From assembly GCA_903813345.2 (NCBI GenBank), contig CAIIXF020000002.1:4256001-4320000 (forward strand): DNA of 64,000 nucleotides, given 5' to 3'. The first letter of the stretch is position 1; the number at the start of each line of letters is the position of its first letter. This stretch comes from Owenia fusiformis. Lineage: Eukaryota > Annelida > Polychaeta > Sabellida > Oweniidae. A program made the translations under genes and the position numbers. Below the pieces are notes generated by a model. The model ran no database searches, was not told the DNA's origin, and was given only the letters and a program-made list of their open reading frames with translations. Positions 21,401 to 30,164 of the stretch are shown here, one piece after another.

Positions 21401-23262
21401 TTCTTCATTTAGTAGTTTAGTGATTGTGTCTCTTAAAATGTTACAATAGAATATCAGAAAGTCTTAAAATATTGCACTAAAAATTCTCCACAGAAAATCC
21501 TTGGGATCTGAGCACTGAGATACAATTTCCTATTTGATTATTAGGTCTTATCATATGAAACCTAGATTTGTACATTACTTAGTTCTTGATGTCAATCTTT
21601 GATACAATTGTCAATGAAACATTGAAAAGCAATTCAGTATTTCAGTGTTCGGTATTATTTCTCGATATATTCAATAAATTGTACAAAGCTATGCTTTTTT
21701 CATTGTTCTTTGGGGCCTATTTCTGCATTTTCATTATCCATTCGGGCCTATTCTGTATTTTTCATAATTCTTCAGGCCCATTTCTATGTTTTTCATTGTC
21801 ATTTCAGGCCCATTTCTGACTGTGCTACTGAACAAGCTGGAAGGGATGCAACAGAACACACTCTACGTGAACTTCCTACTGACTGGCCTTTTGACAAGGC
21901 TCTCCTGCTACCCCCAACCATTACTAAGGTCGTTCCTCCTCAATCACAGTCTCGTCTTCCAGCCGACTGTAAAGTCATTATTTCAGGTAATGCCTGATTC
22001 ACATTTGCTCAATCTTCAACACCAGTGCCCGGCTGATGAGTATTTTGTTCAAAACTGAATGCAATTGTGAACAAAATACTCATCAGCTGGGTGACAGTAG
22101 TACTGAATTTTGGACCAAATGCGACTGAGGCTTTGTAACGTGTCTCCATGTTATCCGAGTTACAGAAACTTAGCACTTGTCAAGTAGTTTGACCAGTTTC
22201 TTGTGGTCTTGACCAGCTTACTTTTTTGAACAGCATAAATAGGAAATCAACTGGTCTATAGTTCATTCATGACCAGCATTTCTGAAGTCCATATATTGGG
22301 TTTAGTAAAGCATATAGTTGACTACCTAAAGATGTTATGTTTGCCCTCAGGATAAATCCAGTATTCTGTCCCTCCAAGTAAATAATCATTTTTTCCATAC
22401 GCAGGTGTTGGGTTCAGTGAAACACAAAGTTGACTGCTACTCGTACACAGTTGATAACTTTGACCAGATGCTTCTAAAGGCTTAGATATATTATATTTGC
22501 CCTCAGGATAAATCCAGTATTCTGTCCCTCCAAGTGAATAATCATTTTTATTCCATACGCAGGTGTTGGGTTCAGTGAAACACAAAGTTGACTGTTACTC
22601 GTACACAGTTGATAACTTTGACCAGATGCTCCTTAAGGCCCGAAGATGGTTAGTTTGGCGCGAACAGGCCCATTTACATGGCCTTGAGGCCCCAAAAATG
22701 GTAGACATGGGTCACCAAGGGGGTGCAGAAAAGAATACTAAAGCTCCCCCTGTTGTTGAAGTCAAGAAAGGTAGTATTACCCTGAGAAATATTTTTGCAA
22801 ATTATGTTTTAAATTTCAAATACTTATAATCTGGTGGCCACATTTTAAAAGTTACTACATGTAAAGTATCTCTTTGTATGTCATTATGTTAATACAAAAA
22901 AAAAAGTACTTATACATCAATGAGAATGAACAATTCTGTTTCTAGCCTTAATTCTGTAATTTTGATATAAATACAATAAATTCTTTATCCATAAAAAACT
23001 ATTTTCAGATAAACGAAAGAGTCTTGGCGATTTATTTCGAAGAAGCAATAAAGACATTAAACCTGTTCACCCAGAGACACCTATGTATAAAGATGGCGCT
23101 GGGTATCGTTTCATTAATAAGAAAACCCCCGATGGACCTGAAGCAGCGATCGAGAGCATTCGTACGAAGAATGTTGTTTACTGTACGCTAGTTTTGGAGG
23201 AATTTCTGAAGGAACTAGCAGCAGTTGCATTAGAACATTCAGTTTTACATTTGGAAGAATAA
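3426..23262 (+). CDS. FHIP1: FHIP1-like FTS and Hook-interacting protein (FAM160A family), 11 coding exons
   Basis: Coding exons by splice consensus: 3426-4196, 5670-5828, 6369-6455, 8680-8847, 9547-9626, 10075-10233, 14746-15667, 16004-16166, 21808-21986, 22563-22770 and 23009-23262. All phases join and give 1049 aa, within the family's usual size. Family signatures are DPETCLEVFKSHW, FVHREGTVGQSARDALLL, GLSALYSSLP, SLEFCNAVVQ, RDVDLYG-like KDVDLYGKAADKLLSL, WSAPYDGE, YVNFLLTGL, PQPLLRSFLLN and VVYC...EFLKELAAVA near the stop. Known family role: FHIP1 proteins join FTS and Hook proteins (the FHF complex) and link endosomal cargo to dynein-dynactin. The start ATG (MSWLKKSK) is preceded by an acceptor at 3417, implying an untranslated 5' exon. 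Exon 7 is long and low-complexity, the variable middle of the family. Introns carry many repeats; the donor of exon 4 and the acceptor of exon 10 are tandemly duplicated. Confidence 0.93.
4830..4935. repeat. Dispersed repeat, CACCCACCTGAAAAT family
   Basis: Contains CACCCACCTGAAAAT, CACCCACTTGAAAATGAG and a GACCAAATTTGGTCTGAATT core. The reverse complement of the same ordered motifs is at about 43310-43475 in the MTMR2 gene, so this is an interspersed element found in two introns of the window. Confidence 0.6.
6152..6272. repeat. Palindromic MITE with TAYAGGGTGTC ends
   Basis: TATAGGGTGTCAAATAAGTC at the left is matched by GACTTATTTGACACCCTGTA at the right, with C- and G-runs completing the stem and a loop of about 60 bp. 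It belongs to a loose superfamily in this window with TACAGGGTG ends and a flanking TA. Other members are at 9433-9508, 11421-11843, 23490-23660, 26894-26967 and 48711-48787. It lies in FHIP1 intron 2. Confidence 0.8.
7035..7990. repeat. 120-bp minisatellite built on GGGACACCCTGTAAAT
   Basis: A unit of about 120 bp, with two GGGACACCCTGTAAAT motifs per full unit, repeats about six times and decays at both ends. The CACCCTGTA motif matches the terminus of the TACAGGGTG MITE family, so the array probably grew from a MITE end. ORFs of 217 aa on both strands are by-products of the period being a multiple of three. It lies in FHIP1 intron 3. Confidence 0.85.
8189..8490. repeat. Two adjacent foldback elements
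   Basis: The first is a stem of AATGGACTGGACAGG with CCTGTCCGGTCCATT (about 8210-8281). The second has arms GGCATGGGCGTAG and CTACGCCCATGCC (about 8285-8487) around an AT-rich centre. Both lie in FHIP1 intron 3, about 200 bp before exon 4. Confidence 0.55.
8828..9108 (+). repeat. 23-bp array duplicating the exon 4 splice donor of FHIP1
   Basis: The last 20 or so bases of exon 4 plus the donor (TTAATAGCAATACTAGG then GTACGT) repeat about 12 times into the intron with small changes. Most units keep a GTACG or GTATG donor-like start after AGG or AG. The exon's reading frame stays open to about 8973. Confidence 0.85.
9433..9508. repeat. Short MITE, GGTGACCAAAA ends
   Basis: CAAGGTGACCAAAAGATA...TTTTTTGGTCACCCTGTA is a short inverted repeat of the TACAGGGTG superfamily. 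It sits about 40 bp before the acceptor of FHIP1 exon 5. Confidence 0.6.
9861..10054 (+). repeat. 190-bp GGCACCGAAAC element abutting a 3' splice site (copy 1)
   Basis: Runs from TACACAGCCAATATAATT to GCATTTTGGGGGTGTA, with the short terminal repeat TACAC/GTGTA and internal runs of GGCACCGAAAC and GGCGCTGT. It is far more GC-rich than its surroundings. A second copy is at 30333-30514 on the other strand. Both are sense-oriented relative to their host genes; this one ends 20-22 bp before the AG of FHIP1 exon 6. Confidence 0.85.
11421..11843. repeat. MITE nested within a MITE
   Basis: The outer pair TAGGGTGTACCGAAAAAATG / CATTTTTTGGTACACCCTGTA encloses an inner pair TACAGGGTGTCCAGAAAGT / CTTTTTTCTGGTCACCCTGTA at about 11545-11802. 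The outer left arm contains about 40 bp (ATGCCACTGGCGATTTGGTC) that reappears inverted at about 31135-31170, next to the LINE fragment. It lies in FHIP1 intron 6. Confidence 0.75.
12955..14346. repeat. Composite tandem element with GCACTTTGAAAAAGTGC end
   Basis: Two copies of a unit of about 571 bp contain TCATCAAAATTCCAGGAAAA, TTGAAATTTTTACAGATGCA and GGTGGCCATTTTGAATTTTT blocks plus AGGTCA-rich segments. It is bounded by GCACTTTGAAAAAGTGCTAT on the left and CAAAGTGCGATATTTATCAC on the right. A short deleted relative lies at about 15700-15815, just after FHIP1 exon 7. Non-coding and intronic. Confidence 0.75.
16561..18303. repeat. G-run-rich degenerate repeat block, GGCCCGTA family
   Basis: The phrase GATGCTATTTGGTGCTTTCTGGGCAC and its variants recur about every 120-300 bp, alternating with long G-runs and CCCCCAGAAA motifs. 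The block starts AGGCCCGTAAG and ends GACGGCCCTGTTAA. Related sequence with GGCCCGTAGCCAGG-like ends is at 24262-24470, 28885-29075, 42100-42270, 42425-42520 and 61570-61745. Non-coding; FHIP1 intron 8. Confidence 0.65.
18402..18900 (-). pseudogene. Decayed NHL-repeat tail of the TRIM gene
   Basis: On the minus strand, coding-like sequence continues past the RBCC stop. One piece reads LPTLIQCEDIALNSRWELVI, then CDRITKAVYHVDCRNQTESK, an in-frame TAA near 18733, and then a second piece including LNPYGLCTDRADNIIVTDFS, NHRV and PIAVAIDNEGQLLIGDYRG. The GLCTD..DNIIVTDFSNHRV and VAIDNEGQLLIGD patterns resemble NHL beta-propeller blades of TRIM2/3/56-type proteins. The in-frame stop, the tRNA-like insertion between this part and the RBCC part, and the short propeller argue for a pseudogenised C-terminus. 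A divergent intron structure is the alternative. Confidence 0.6.
18901..18978 (+). repeat. tRNA-like sequence (tRNA pseudogene or SINE head)
   Basis: An A-box-like GGTCAAGTGGTAGAGC and a perfect B box GGTTCGATTCC are spaced as in a tRNA. The acceptor ends (TGCCCTT and ACTCCCA) pair poorly and the anticodon arm is irregular, so this is probably a tRNA-derived SINE or dead tRNA. It sits exactly between the intact RBCC part and the NHL remnant of the antisense TRIM gene. Confidence 0.6.
19005..20081 (-). CDS. TRIM-family RING, B-box, coiled-coil protein, intronic and antisense
   Basis: A single-exon ORF of 358 aa. RING finger at about residues 15-59 (CKVCYETLTDPRALPCMHTY then CCKC and CPEC, C3HC4 pattern). 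B-box 1 at about 97-140 (CTVC...CVEC...CEDC...H). B-box 2 at about 163-196 (CETH...C...C..C...H..H). A coiled-coil region rich in K/E/Q runs from about 205 to 330. Known for the family: RBCC proteins are usually ubiquitin E3 ligases, and those with NHL repeats include TRIM2/3/56/71. Here the ORF stops after DDRIVFM and the NHL-like sequence further on is broken, so the expressed product may be a propeller-less RBCC protein. It lies wholly inside FHIP1 intron 8 on the opposite strand; the intronless form suggests retrocopy or lineage expansion. Confidence 0.85.
   Translation of the reverse strand: MATAMEEHVKETLICKVCYETLTDPRALPCMHTYCCKCLDKLEKKKQGWKQSLSCPECRQDHQIPKGGVAKFKVNFTTSSLVDLLQSIDILGDNPKCTVCKENDQKDVDAHTKCVECNEQFCEDCDRHHKRYIKGHTVLNLTGDKIQDTQSAYKIIKQRVVFCETHKNNPLEIYCKVDKCTACATCYVTNHSGHECVDIHKAALDNVKLIDDLLKKGDKRVQTFVQTIQNTHTKKEKMEQEANDVTHELNNDMNTAIQAIRDKYTKDISLVAQKRATYAKQAASHLDHLQMQKATTENTMSQLRTLKQHGHDTQLANMADDITSKSQEWSKYEAIEFDTNITFQLHIDEVLDDRIVFM
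20395..21382. repeat. 15-bp minisatellite, about 65 copies
   Basis: Unit CATGTACAGCGCCTC, with variants AGCACC, GTGCAG and ATATACAG, repeated almost without length change. Because 15 is a multiple of three and the unit lacks stops in most frames, ORFs of 217-333 aa appear in several frames on both strands; none looks like a gene. It lies in FHIP1 intron 8, about 310 bp upstream of the TRIM start codon. Confidence 0.95.
22032..22087. other. Perfect 20-bp stem hairpin in FHIP1 intron 9
   Basis: GCTGATGAGTATTTTGTTCA is followed after 16 nt by its exact reverse complement. It starts 45 bp after the donor of FHIP1 exon 9. The arms are perfect and match no repeat family seen elsewhere in the window. 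Confidence 0.85.
22322..22562 (+). repeat. Partial tandem duplicate of FHIP1 exon 10 acceptor and exon start
   Basis: A 158-bp unit holding about 80 bp of intron end (from GCCCTCAGGATAAATCCAG) and the first 78 or so coding bases of exon 10 occurs twice in tandem. The upstream copy (acceptor at 22403-22404) runs into a TAG after encoding DQMLLKA and has no nearby donor. The authentic exon is therefore the downstream one at 22563. Confidence 0.9.
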
Positions 23263-24653
23263 TATTTCCTATATTGTAATAATTAGTAATTACATTCAAA
23301 TATATCACAGCGCATTTGGTGAATTTTCTTACCCCTATAAAATAATACCCAGAGTGACAGATATAAGAATTATTCATTAAAATGGCTCTAACTATAAAAT
23401 ATTTAGTTATTTATTTAATCTATAAAAGTAAAGCAATACGTGAATAAGTTTTCTCAATGAAGTAAAAACCCTTGATCTTAGGTGTCTACATGGTGTCCCG
23501 AAATGCCTGTAACTTTTTTTCCATTTGTGAGTTGTACCATGATACTTGGTAAATCAATGTAACTTTGGATGAGCTTTAAAATGATATATGACGCATACTA
23601 TTGAGACATTGATATATGTCTGCCTAGGGGGAGGCCCATACTTTCAGGACACCCTGTATAGTCCTACATATAACCATTTGATACATAAGCTGTTTCTTGC
23701 CTGTATTCAAGACTATCTGATTTTTTTAACTCGGTGTCAAAATCCACGAATCATTAGTTGAAGGAGCCAAATCCACTGTGATATATTTTGAATGGGTTAC
23801 CCTTACACAAAAGTTTGCATCAGGGATTGAGGGAAACATTATTGTAAGGGTATTCGATTACTAGGGCATGTGTAATAATAACTAAAAAATTAATTTGTTA
23901 AATGAGTTATGGAGTAATTTTGAAATGGTAAATACTACATTTATTTTATAACACAATCATGTATTTCAGTATTCTATTTTGAATTAATATCATGCTTTTA
24001 TTATAAAACCAGTTAATTAAGTATTTTTATTTCTTATTGAAATGGTGGCATAATTGGATGTGTAATCGTTCAAAACGATATAATATCTTCTACAGAGGTT
24101 TTCTTCTGTATTGCTTGGGTCTATTACTCACAATATTGTATTCAAAATAATTGATGAGGTAGTTGTCATGACAACGTTTTGTTATTGTCACCAAAATAGA
24201 GCACTTTGATTGGCTGTACAATGTCATGAAATTAATTTCAATATCCCTTGTTAGTAGTGATTGTACAAGCCTGTAGCCAGGAGGGTTCGATGGATTCGAG
24301 CAACCCCCCCCCCCCCCCCCGGCCAAAAATTCATGCAGGTTTTCACCATTCTGAGCACTTTTAAAGTGATTTTGGCCATTATTGGACCAAACTTGTCAAA
24401 AGTGAACCCCCCTGGAATTTGTTCAAAAAGTGAACCCCCTCTTGGCAAATCCTGTCTACAGGCCTGTTGTATTAATATTCTAATGTCTTATATTTTCACT
24501 ATCACATTCTAGTAAATGTGTTTATCATTATGTAGAGCTGATATGTAAAAGCTTTGAGTAATTCTAGATTATATTTGAATTCCACCCATGGGAATATTGT
24601 TTCAGTGGTCATGTTTTGGATTCCGAACTAAAGTAAAAAGGAGGCTTCAAATG

Positions 24654-24920
24654 TGCACCATTCAAAGTTTTGCGTGAGCCCCCACGCAGAAAGGGTGTGG
24701 TTTTGACAAAATAAAAATTGGGCTGGCGATTTCCAACCCTGGGAGCAATAATAGCTTGTCAAATATTGTCAAAGTTCTCATTTTCGGGAATGTGACTTCA
24801 GAAGTTCCAATTATCAGAACATAGTATCCCATTAAAATCCCAACCCCCAGGACGATATTGCATATCAAATTCCTGACCCCCTCTTGTGGGGTGGTCCCAC
24901 GAAAATCTTTGAATGGTGCA
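24654..24920. repeat. Foldback-ended element, TGCACCATTCAAAG termini
   Basis: TGCACCATTCAAAG at the left end is mirrored by CTTTGAATGGTGCA at the right, with further pairing of CCCCCACGC-like and GTGGGG-like stretches inside. Non-autonomous; no coding sequence. Confidence 0.7.
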
Positions 24921-26569
24921 TTAATTGCTAGCAGTAAATACTCTGAATTGTATTGAATATGTGACATTATAGGAGTTCAAGAAATATCCAAAATTGAATT
25001 TTAAAAAATCTCTAATCATTGTTGTTCACCAACACTTTACTTATTGAAAGAATTAGCATGGAAAAAGCATGACCAATGGGACAATATTATCATAGGTTTT
25101 AAGTGCTCCTAGTGCTGTGTAGAGGGTTCATCTGGTGTTTTCTTATCTTTGAAATATGTACTCATTTTTCATGCACTCATTTTAGTGCACTCACTTTGTT
25201 TGCACTCACTGTATACACATTACTTGATATATGCATTAGGGTTCTTGTGATAAATCTATTCTCAACCCTTCAGTTTACCAGTAAAACCTGTATTTAAAGG
25301 TGCTACAAATAGTGCAGGGGGGGCCATTCAACGATCATCGACAAGTGTCAAAATATATTTAGGTTTGGATATTTCATCAAGACTAACATATATTTTCATT
25401 ATCAACAAAGAAACCCTCTGGATGAACATTATTTCAGCTGATATTCCTCTTGAAACATGGTGGATCTTAAAAATCTATAAGTGGGACTCCCTTTATAGAA
25501 GCTTTGAATTGAATTTACACTTCTTAATGCTGAAATTGATAGTTTATACATACATTTTATGAAAATAGGTATGTCAAAGAAGGTATTAAGCCAAATATTG
25601 ACCTGATAGCTCAGAAAAAATAAAAAATTTCGAATTTTCTCTCTACAGTCCTTATTGCCTCTTTAAGTACAACACCTTTGGTACCTAAAAATAGTGTTAC
25701 ACATTGGGTTCACTTTATATTAATTTAAGGGTATAAGGACATGGTTCTTAGAGAGGTGTTCCACTTAACACTTAGAGAGTTGTTCCACTTTGAAAAGTGT
25801 TCCACCTAGAGAGGTGTTCCACTTTGAAAAGTGTTCCACCTAGAGAGGTGTTCCACTTTGAAATGTGTTCCACCTAGAGAGGTGTTCCACTTTACTGTGC
25901 TCATTTTGGTCTTTCCCTGGTGTCTATGAGACTGATAAGAATCATAAGTATATTCATATAGTTGAAAAAAATCAGATTACAACTCCAAATGAAGTGAAAT
26001 TGTCCAAATTGCTAAAAGAGAAATTGATAACAGTAAAATTTCACCGCACCACTCTGGAACCATTTGTTGGATAAGCCTGAGTTCAAGGTTTCTTAATGTG
26101 AGTCAATGGGATATAACAAAATTGGGATCGAGAAAAGGTGTTTGTATCATTATTCAGATAAACAGGTTTTACTGTATCATTCTCAGGGGTCCGTTTTTGG
26201 AACTGTCTTTACTTACGATTTGGTCGCAAGTCATTGTTTGTCAGAAAATAGACAATGGTTTTCTCGGAATCGTAAGTTAGGACCGTACTAAAATTGAACC
26301 CCTGTATATTATAATACAAAACCAAAGGAAATGGAAAAGTTAAAAGTGAGAATGCTTCACAGGACCCCAAATGTATGTATCATAACTTGCAATATAGGTA
26401 TATCTTGATATGTTGTATTTTATTTATGACTCACTTTGTGTGTTTTATGGAGAACTTGCGGAGTGGAGTGGATTTGAAATAGGTGAAGATGTCCCATGTT
26501 TTAGTAGTTCATGTTATTTAATATACTAATATTACTATTGAAGATGTATATCTGAAATGAATAAATATG

Positions 26570-26800
26570 AACATATTGGTTCACAAATATGGACATATTG
26601 GTCAGAAATATGGAAATATTTGTAAAATGTGGTAATATTGGTCAAATATATGACATATTGGTTCACAAATATGAACACATTGGTCAAAATATGGAAATAT
26701 TGGTAAAATGTGCTCATATCAGTCAAAAATTTGAACAAATTGGTTCACAAATATGGACATATTGGTCAGAAATATGGACAATTTGGTCAAAATAATAGAC
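26570..26800. repeat. Degenerate AT-rich tandem repeat, TATGGACATATTGGTCA
   Basis: A phrase of about 21-24 bp (AAATATGGACATATTGGTCA and variants) repeats about ten times with drift. Non-coding; open frames on both strands are by-products. Confidence 0.75.
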
Positions 26801-26893
26801 ACACTTCATATCTTGTTATAGTCTGAATGACATAATTTTAACAATTCATTTGCATTATATGTTGTACAAGAACACAATATTTGTATAAAAAAA

Positions 26894-26967
26894 TACAGGG
26901 TGCCCATAAAGTGACTTCACGCTTACTTTGTATTGTAATTAAAAGAGACTTTTTGGTCACCCTGTAT
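26894..26967. repeat. Short MITE, TACAGGGTGCCCATAAAG
   Basis: TACAGGGTGCCCATAAAGTG ... TTTTTGGTCACCCTGTA. It shares TTTGTATTGTAATT with the copy at 48711-48787 before exon 2 of the first Ly6 gene. Confidence 0.65.
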
Positions 26968-27370
26968 GACTATTTTAGTAGGACAGATGGGATATTTATT
27001 ATATGATGCCAAATGACTGAAGGTCTGTGTATATATATTTTCAGACTATATATGTGTTCAAAAGGGATATACAATGTTTTAATAGCTTTATAATATATAG
27101 GCATATGGTCTACTTAAACTACTTTTGAAATGCAGTAAAACTTGTCTATAGTGAACAATGGCTCTATCTTTAAAATAAAAACTTTCTGTGTATGTATTGT
27201 ACTTTTCTTGAATTAAATATATTTTTTGATTAGCACATGTTGAACTAACCCATCTATACTGAACACTTAATTACAAAAAACATATGTTCTTCACCTTGGA
27301 GGTGTTCACTGTAAACAGGTTGCACTGTTTTATTGTTCAATCATTTGGGGGTATAATAGCCCATTAGATC

Positions 27371-27577
27371 TTGAGGGACCTGTATCTCTGCCAGAATATT
27401 TGTTCCCAATCAATGGAATCCACAACAGGCCTCCTAGACCTCATAGTTGCTGACCTCGATCCTTCTACCCGAACAACGTTCTCGTTCATGAATATCAGTT
27501 CTTTAGTCGCAAAACACCAGTTCCTCTATGGTTCGGGTGAATGGAACAAAGGCAGCAACATCACCACTGGCAACCGC
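27371..27577 (+). other. Possible orphan coding exon
   Basis: A stretch that is more GC-rich than its flanks is open for 69 codons and stops precisely at a consensus donor (CGC then GTGAGT at 27578). The peptide includes DLYLCQNICSQSMESTTGLL and FLYGSGEWNKGSNITTGNR, which looks like real protein rather than repeat. I do not recognise the family, and no joined exons were found nearby. Confidence 0.3.
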
Positions 27578-29754
27578 GTGAGTGGAAGTCTTGGAGGCCT
27601 GCACAAGTTATTTTCTGAATTCACAAGACAATGTTTCCTTGTCTAAGCATGTATCAGAATACAAAACCTTAATTTCTGCTTGAATACCAATATTTTGCCC
27701 TAAACCATTTGGGCCTAGTATTTAATCATGTGACATTTTTTCCTCATCCTATCCAAACATCTTTCTTGATACAAAGTTGCAAGTCTGAAGTTTTTTTTCA
27801 AAATTCCGCCCAAAATTACTTTCTGAAAAGGTTGGGTCTCTCAAAATCCACTGGTCAGCCATTAGTTTTGTACCCCATAATATGAATATTTGTTAATCTA
27901 TCCTGTGTATGGATGGTTGTATTAAGCATAATAATACGAGGAATGGAATGAGAAAATATAATGTATAGCACATTACATGTATAGTGTACAATCTTATACT
28001 AATAGGGGGTTGGTGATTGTGTTTTTGTTTGATTAAATGGTTTTCTAAAAAGAATTAAAATGAAGGAGTGTTTTGTATCTCAGTCGCAAGTCTTGCACCA
28101 AGCCCCTTATGACCCATTTTGCCCCGTATGGTTACCCATGACCCATTTTGGCCAATATGGTTATTCTGATATAGGTCATACTGAAATTCATTGAATGGAT
28201 ATCCTTATTATAAGTGTCTGTTGGTTAAAACATGCTTTATGCAAATTATGCTTTTCAGTAGCCCTTTGTTAACCTCAACACCATTTCAAACCCTATTTTT
28301 TTTATTTATTAAAGTTGTTATATTTTATGTGTTAAATTAAAGTCTATAACACTTGATAAAATATAAATAGCTATGCTGTGACCTCACTTATAAACCAGCT
28401 CAGACTTGACAAAATCGTAATGGTTTTCTGGTCTATATGCAGGACTGTGCTGTAAAACTTCTTAACTTGGTGAGAAAACCAAATCAGAGTGGCAAAAACA
28501 AGGGACTTGACGCAAGACTATCTATATGATGATTTAGTATTATGGTACCATTATCTGTTTATCCACCCATGCTTAAAGTGTTACACTGCCATATGACAAT
28601 GGCATTTTATTCATGGGGGTCAATTTATAATGAATTGTGGGATTTTGGTGTTTTATGTCATTTAAATTGATGACAATAATAAACTAAATAAAATATATAT
28701 AAACTTGTTATTGTGTTTATTGTAGGATTTATAAATACAATATATACATGGGTACTATATACAGGATATCAATGTTCATATAATACAATCAAATGCCATT
28801 CTCCAAATGCCATCTGTCAATTTTCCTTGTATTACCTCTGCTACTGCAAACAAACATCATTGCACTTTTCAAAATGATCATACATCAGGTCCGTAGCCAG
28901 GATTTGCCAAGGGGGGTTCACTTTTTGAAAATTTCCAGGGGGGGTTCCCTTTTGACAATCTTGGTCCAAAAATGGCCAAAATCACTTTGTATGTGCTCAG
29001 AATGATGAAAAACTGTGTGATTTTGAAAGCTGGGGGGGGGGGTCCATCAAACCCCCCTGGATACGGGCCTGTAAATTGCATACTGTTGAGTGTAACATGG
29101 GACAACGATTTGTCCAATTTTGATTTGCCACCTGCAGATGTAAGGCCAGGTGATAACCCTACAACATGCATAAAAGAGGGAATGGAACAATTTTCAATTG
29201 GAGTTTAATGAATACCCAAAATCACTTGAAGTGCGCAAAATGTTTTCTTACTTCTCAGGAGTTGACACTTTATATACATCTTTTATATCACGTGTTTTTC
29301 TTTTTATATTAAGAGTTTCTTTTTGATACATTGCACAATCCCTAGTTTCTATATGTCACTATATGAATGGATATATCAACGACTTGGTCTACAATCCATA
29401 AATTTTTTCAGATTTTCTCATTAAAATCCTACATATTTCTTAAGATTCTAGTCTATCATCATTCCAGTCCTTTTTAGATTCTAGTCTATAATTACTCTAC
29501 TATACCTTACCCCTAGAAATGCATAAGATACTCTGTCCAATTGTATTGTTTAGTATATTTTTGAAAGTACCTTATTCACATCTAACAGTCGTCCAATAAA
29601 CCATTAAGGATCAGACAAATAAAAACAAATAACACAATCATTACTAATAAGCCAAATGGGTTGCTCATGAACACCAAATGCAAGGTATAGTAGCGAGATA
29701 ATCACACTTGGTCACATCATGTGGCACTATACAGTCTCCTTTCATTTTTTATCT

Positions 29755-29856
29755 AAAGCTAAGTTCACACCAATGGCGCTTTAATGGCGTGTGAAGTGGC
29801 TTTGCATGTCGCATTAAAGCGCCATCAAAGCGCCATTGGTGTGAACTTAGCTTAAA
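29755..29856. repeat. Foldback MITE, TAAGCTAAGTTCACACC ends
   Basis: AGCTAAGTTCACACCAATGG then CGCTTT pairs with AAAGCG and CCATTGGTGTGAACTTAGCT across about 40 bp. This near-perfect stem is one of the youngest-looking foldbacks in the window. Confidence 0.8.
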
Positions 29857-30164
29857 CATCTAGTTCAACTTCCTCATCGAATCAGAAGATAAAGGTCCCA
29901 AGTATCATTAAAAACAGACGAGACAATTGCTCCTTTTTCTGCCAAGTGCTACAGTTGTGGCCATTCTAATAATTTATGATATGAAGTACAGTAAAACCTG
30001 TGAAATCTGAACATTTCTTGGGCCAGGTGTTCACATTTCAAGGTTACTTAATATATGATTTAATGGGAGCTAAAAAACTGGGACCAAGAAAAGGTATTCA
30101 CATTACGAGATATTGAGATTAAAGAGATGTTCAGATATAGGTTTTGCTCCACATTTGTATTGTT

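Larger units (their letters stand above)
23263..30164. other. Intergenic region between FHIP1 and MTMR2
   Basis: FHIP1 and MTMR2 converge on this 6.9 kb. Most of what can be read is mobile-element debris: a TACAGGGTG MITE (23490-23660), GGCCCGTAGCCAGG-family copies in opposite orientations (24262-24470 and 28885-29075), a TGCACCATTCAAAG-ended element (24654-24920), GTGTTCC/GTGTTCA elements, a small MITE (26894-26967) and a foldback (29755-29856). One exon-like open stretch at 27371-27577 is listed separately. Confidence 0.6.

Noticed and set aside
20358-21408. Long ORFs (217-333 aa) in several frames
   Set aside because: They are all translations of a 15-bp tandem repeat; open frames on both strands come from the period, not selection.
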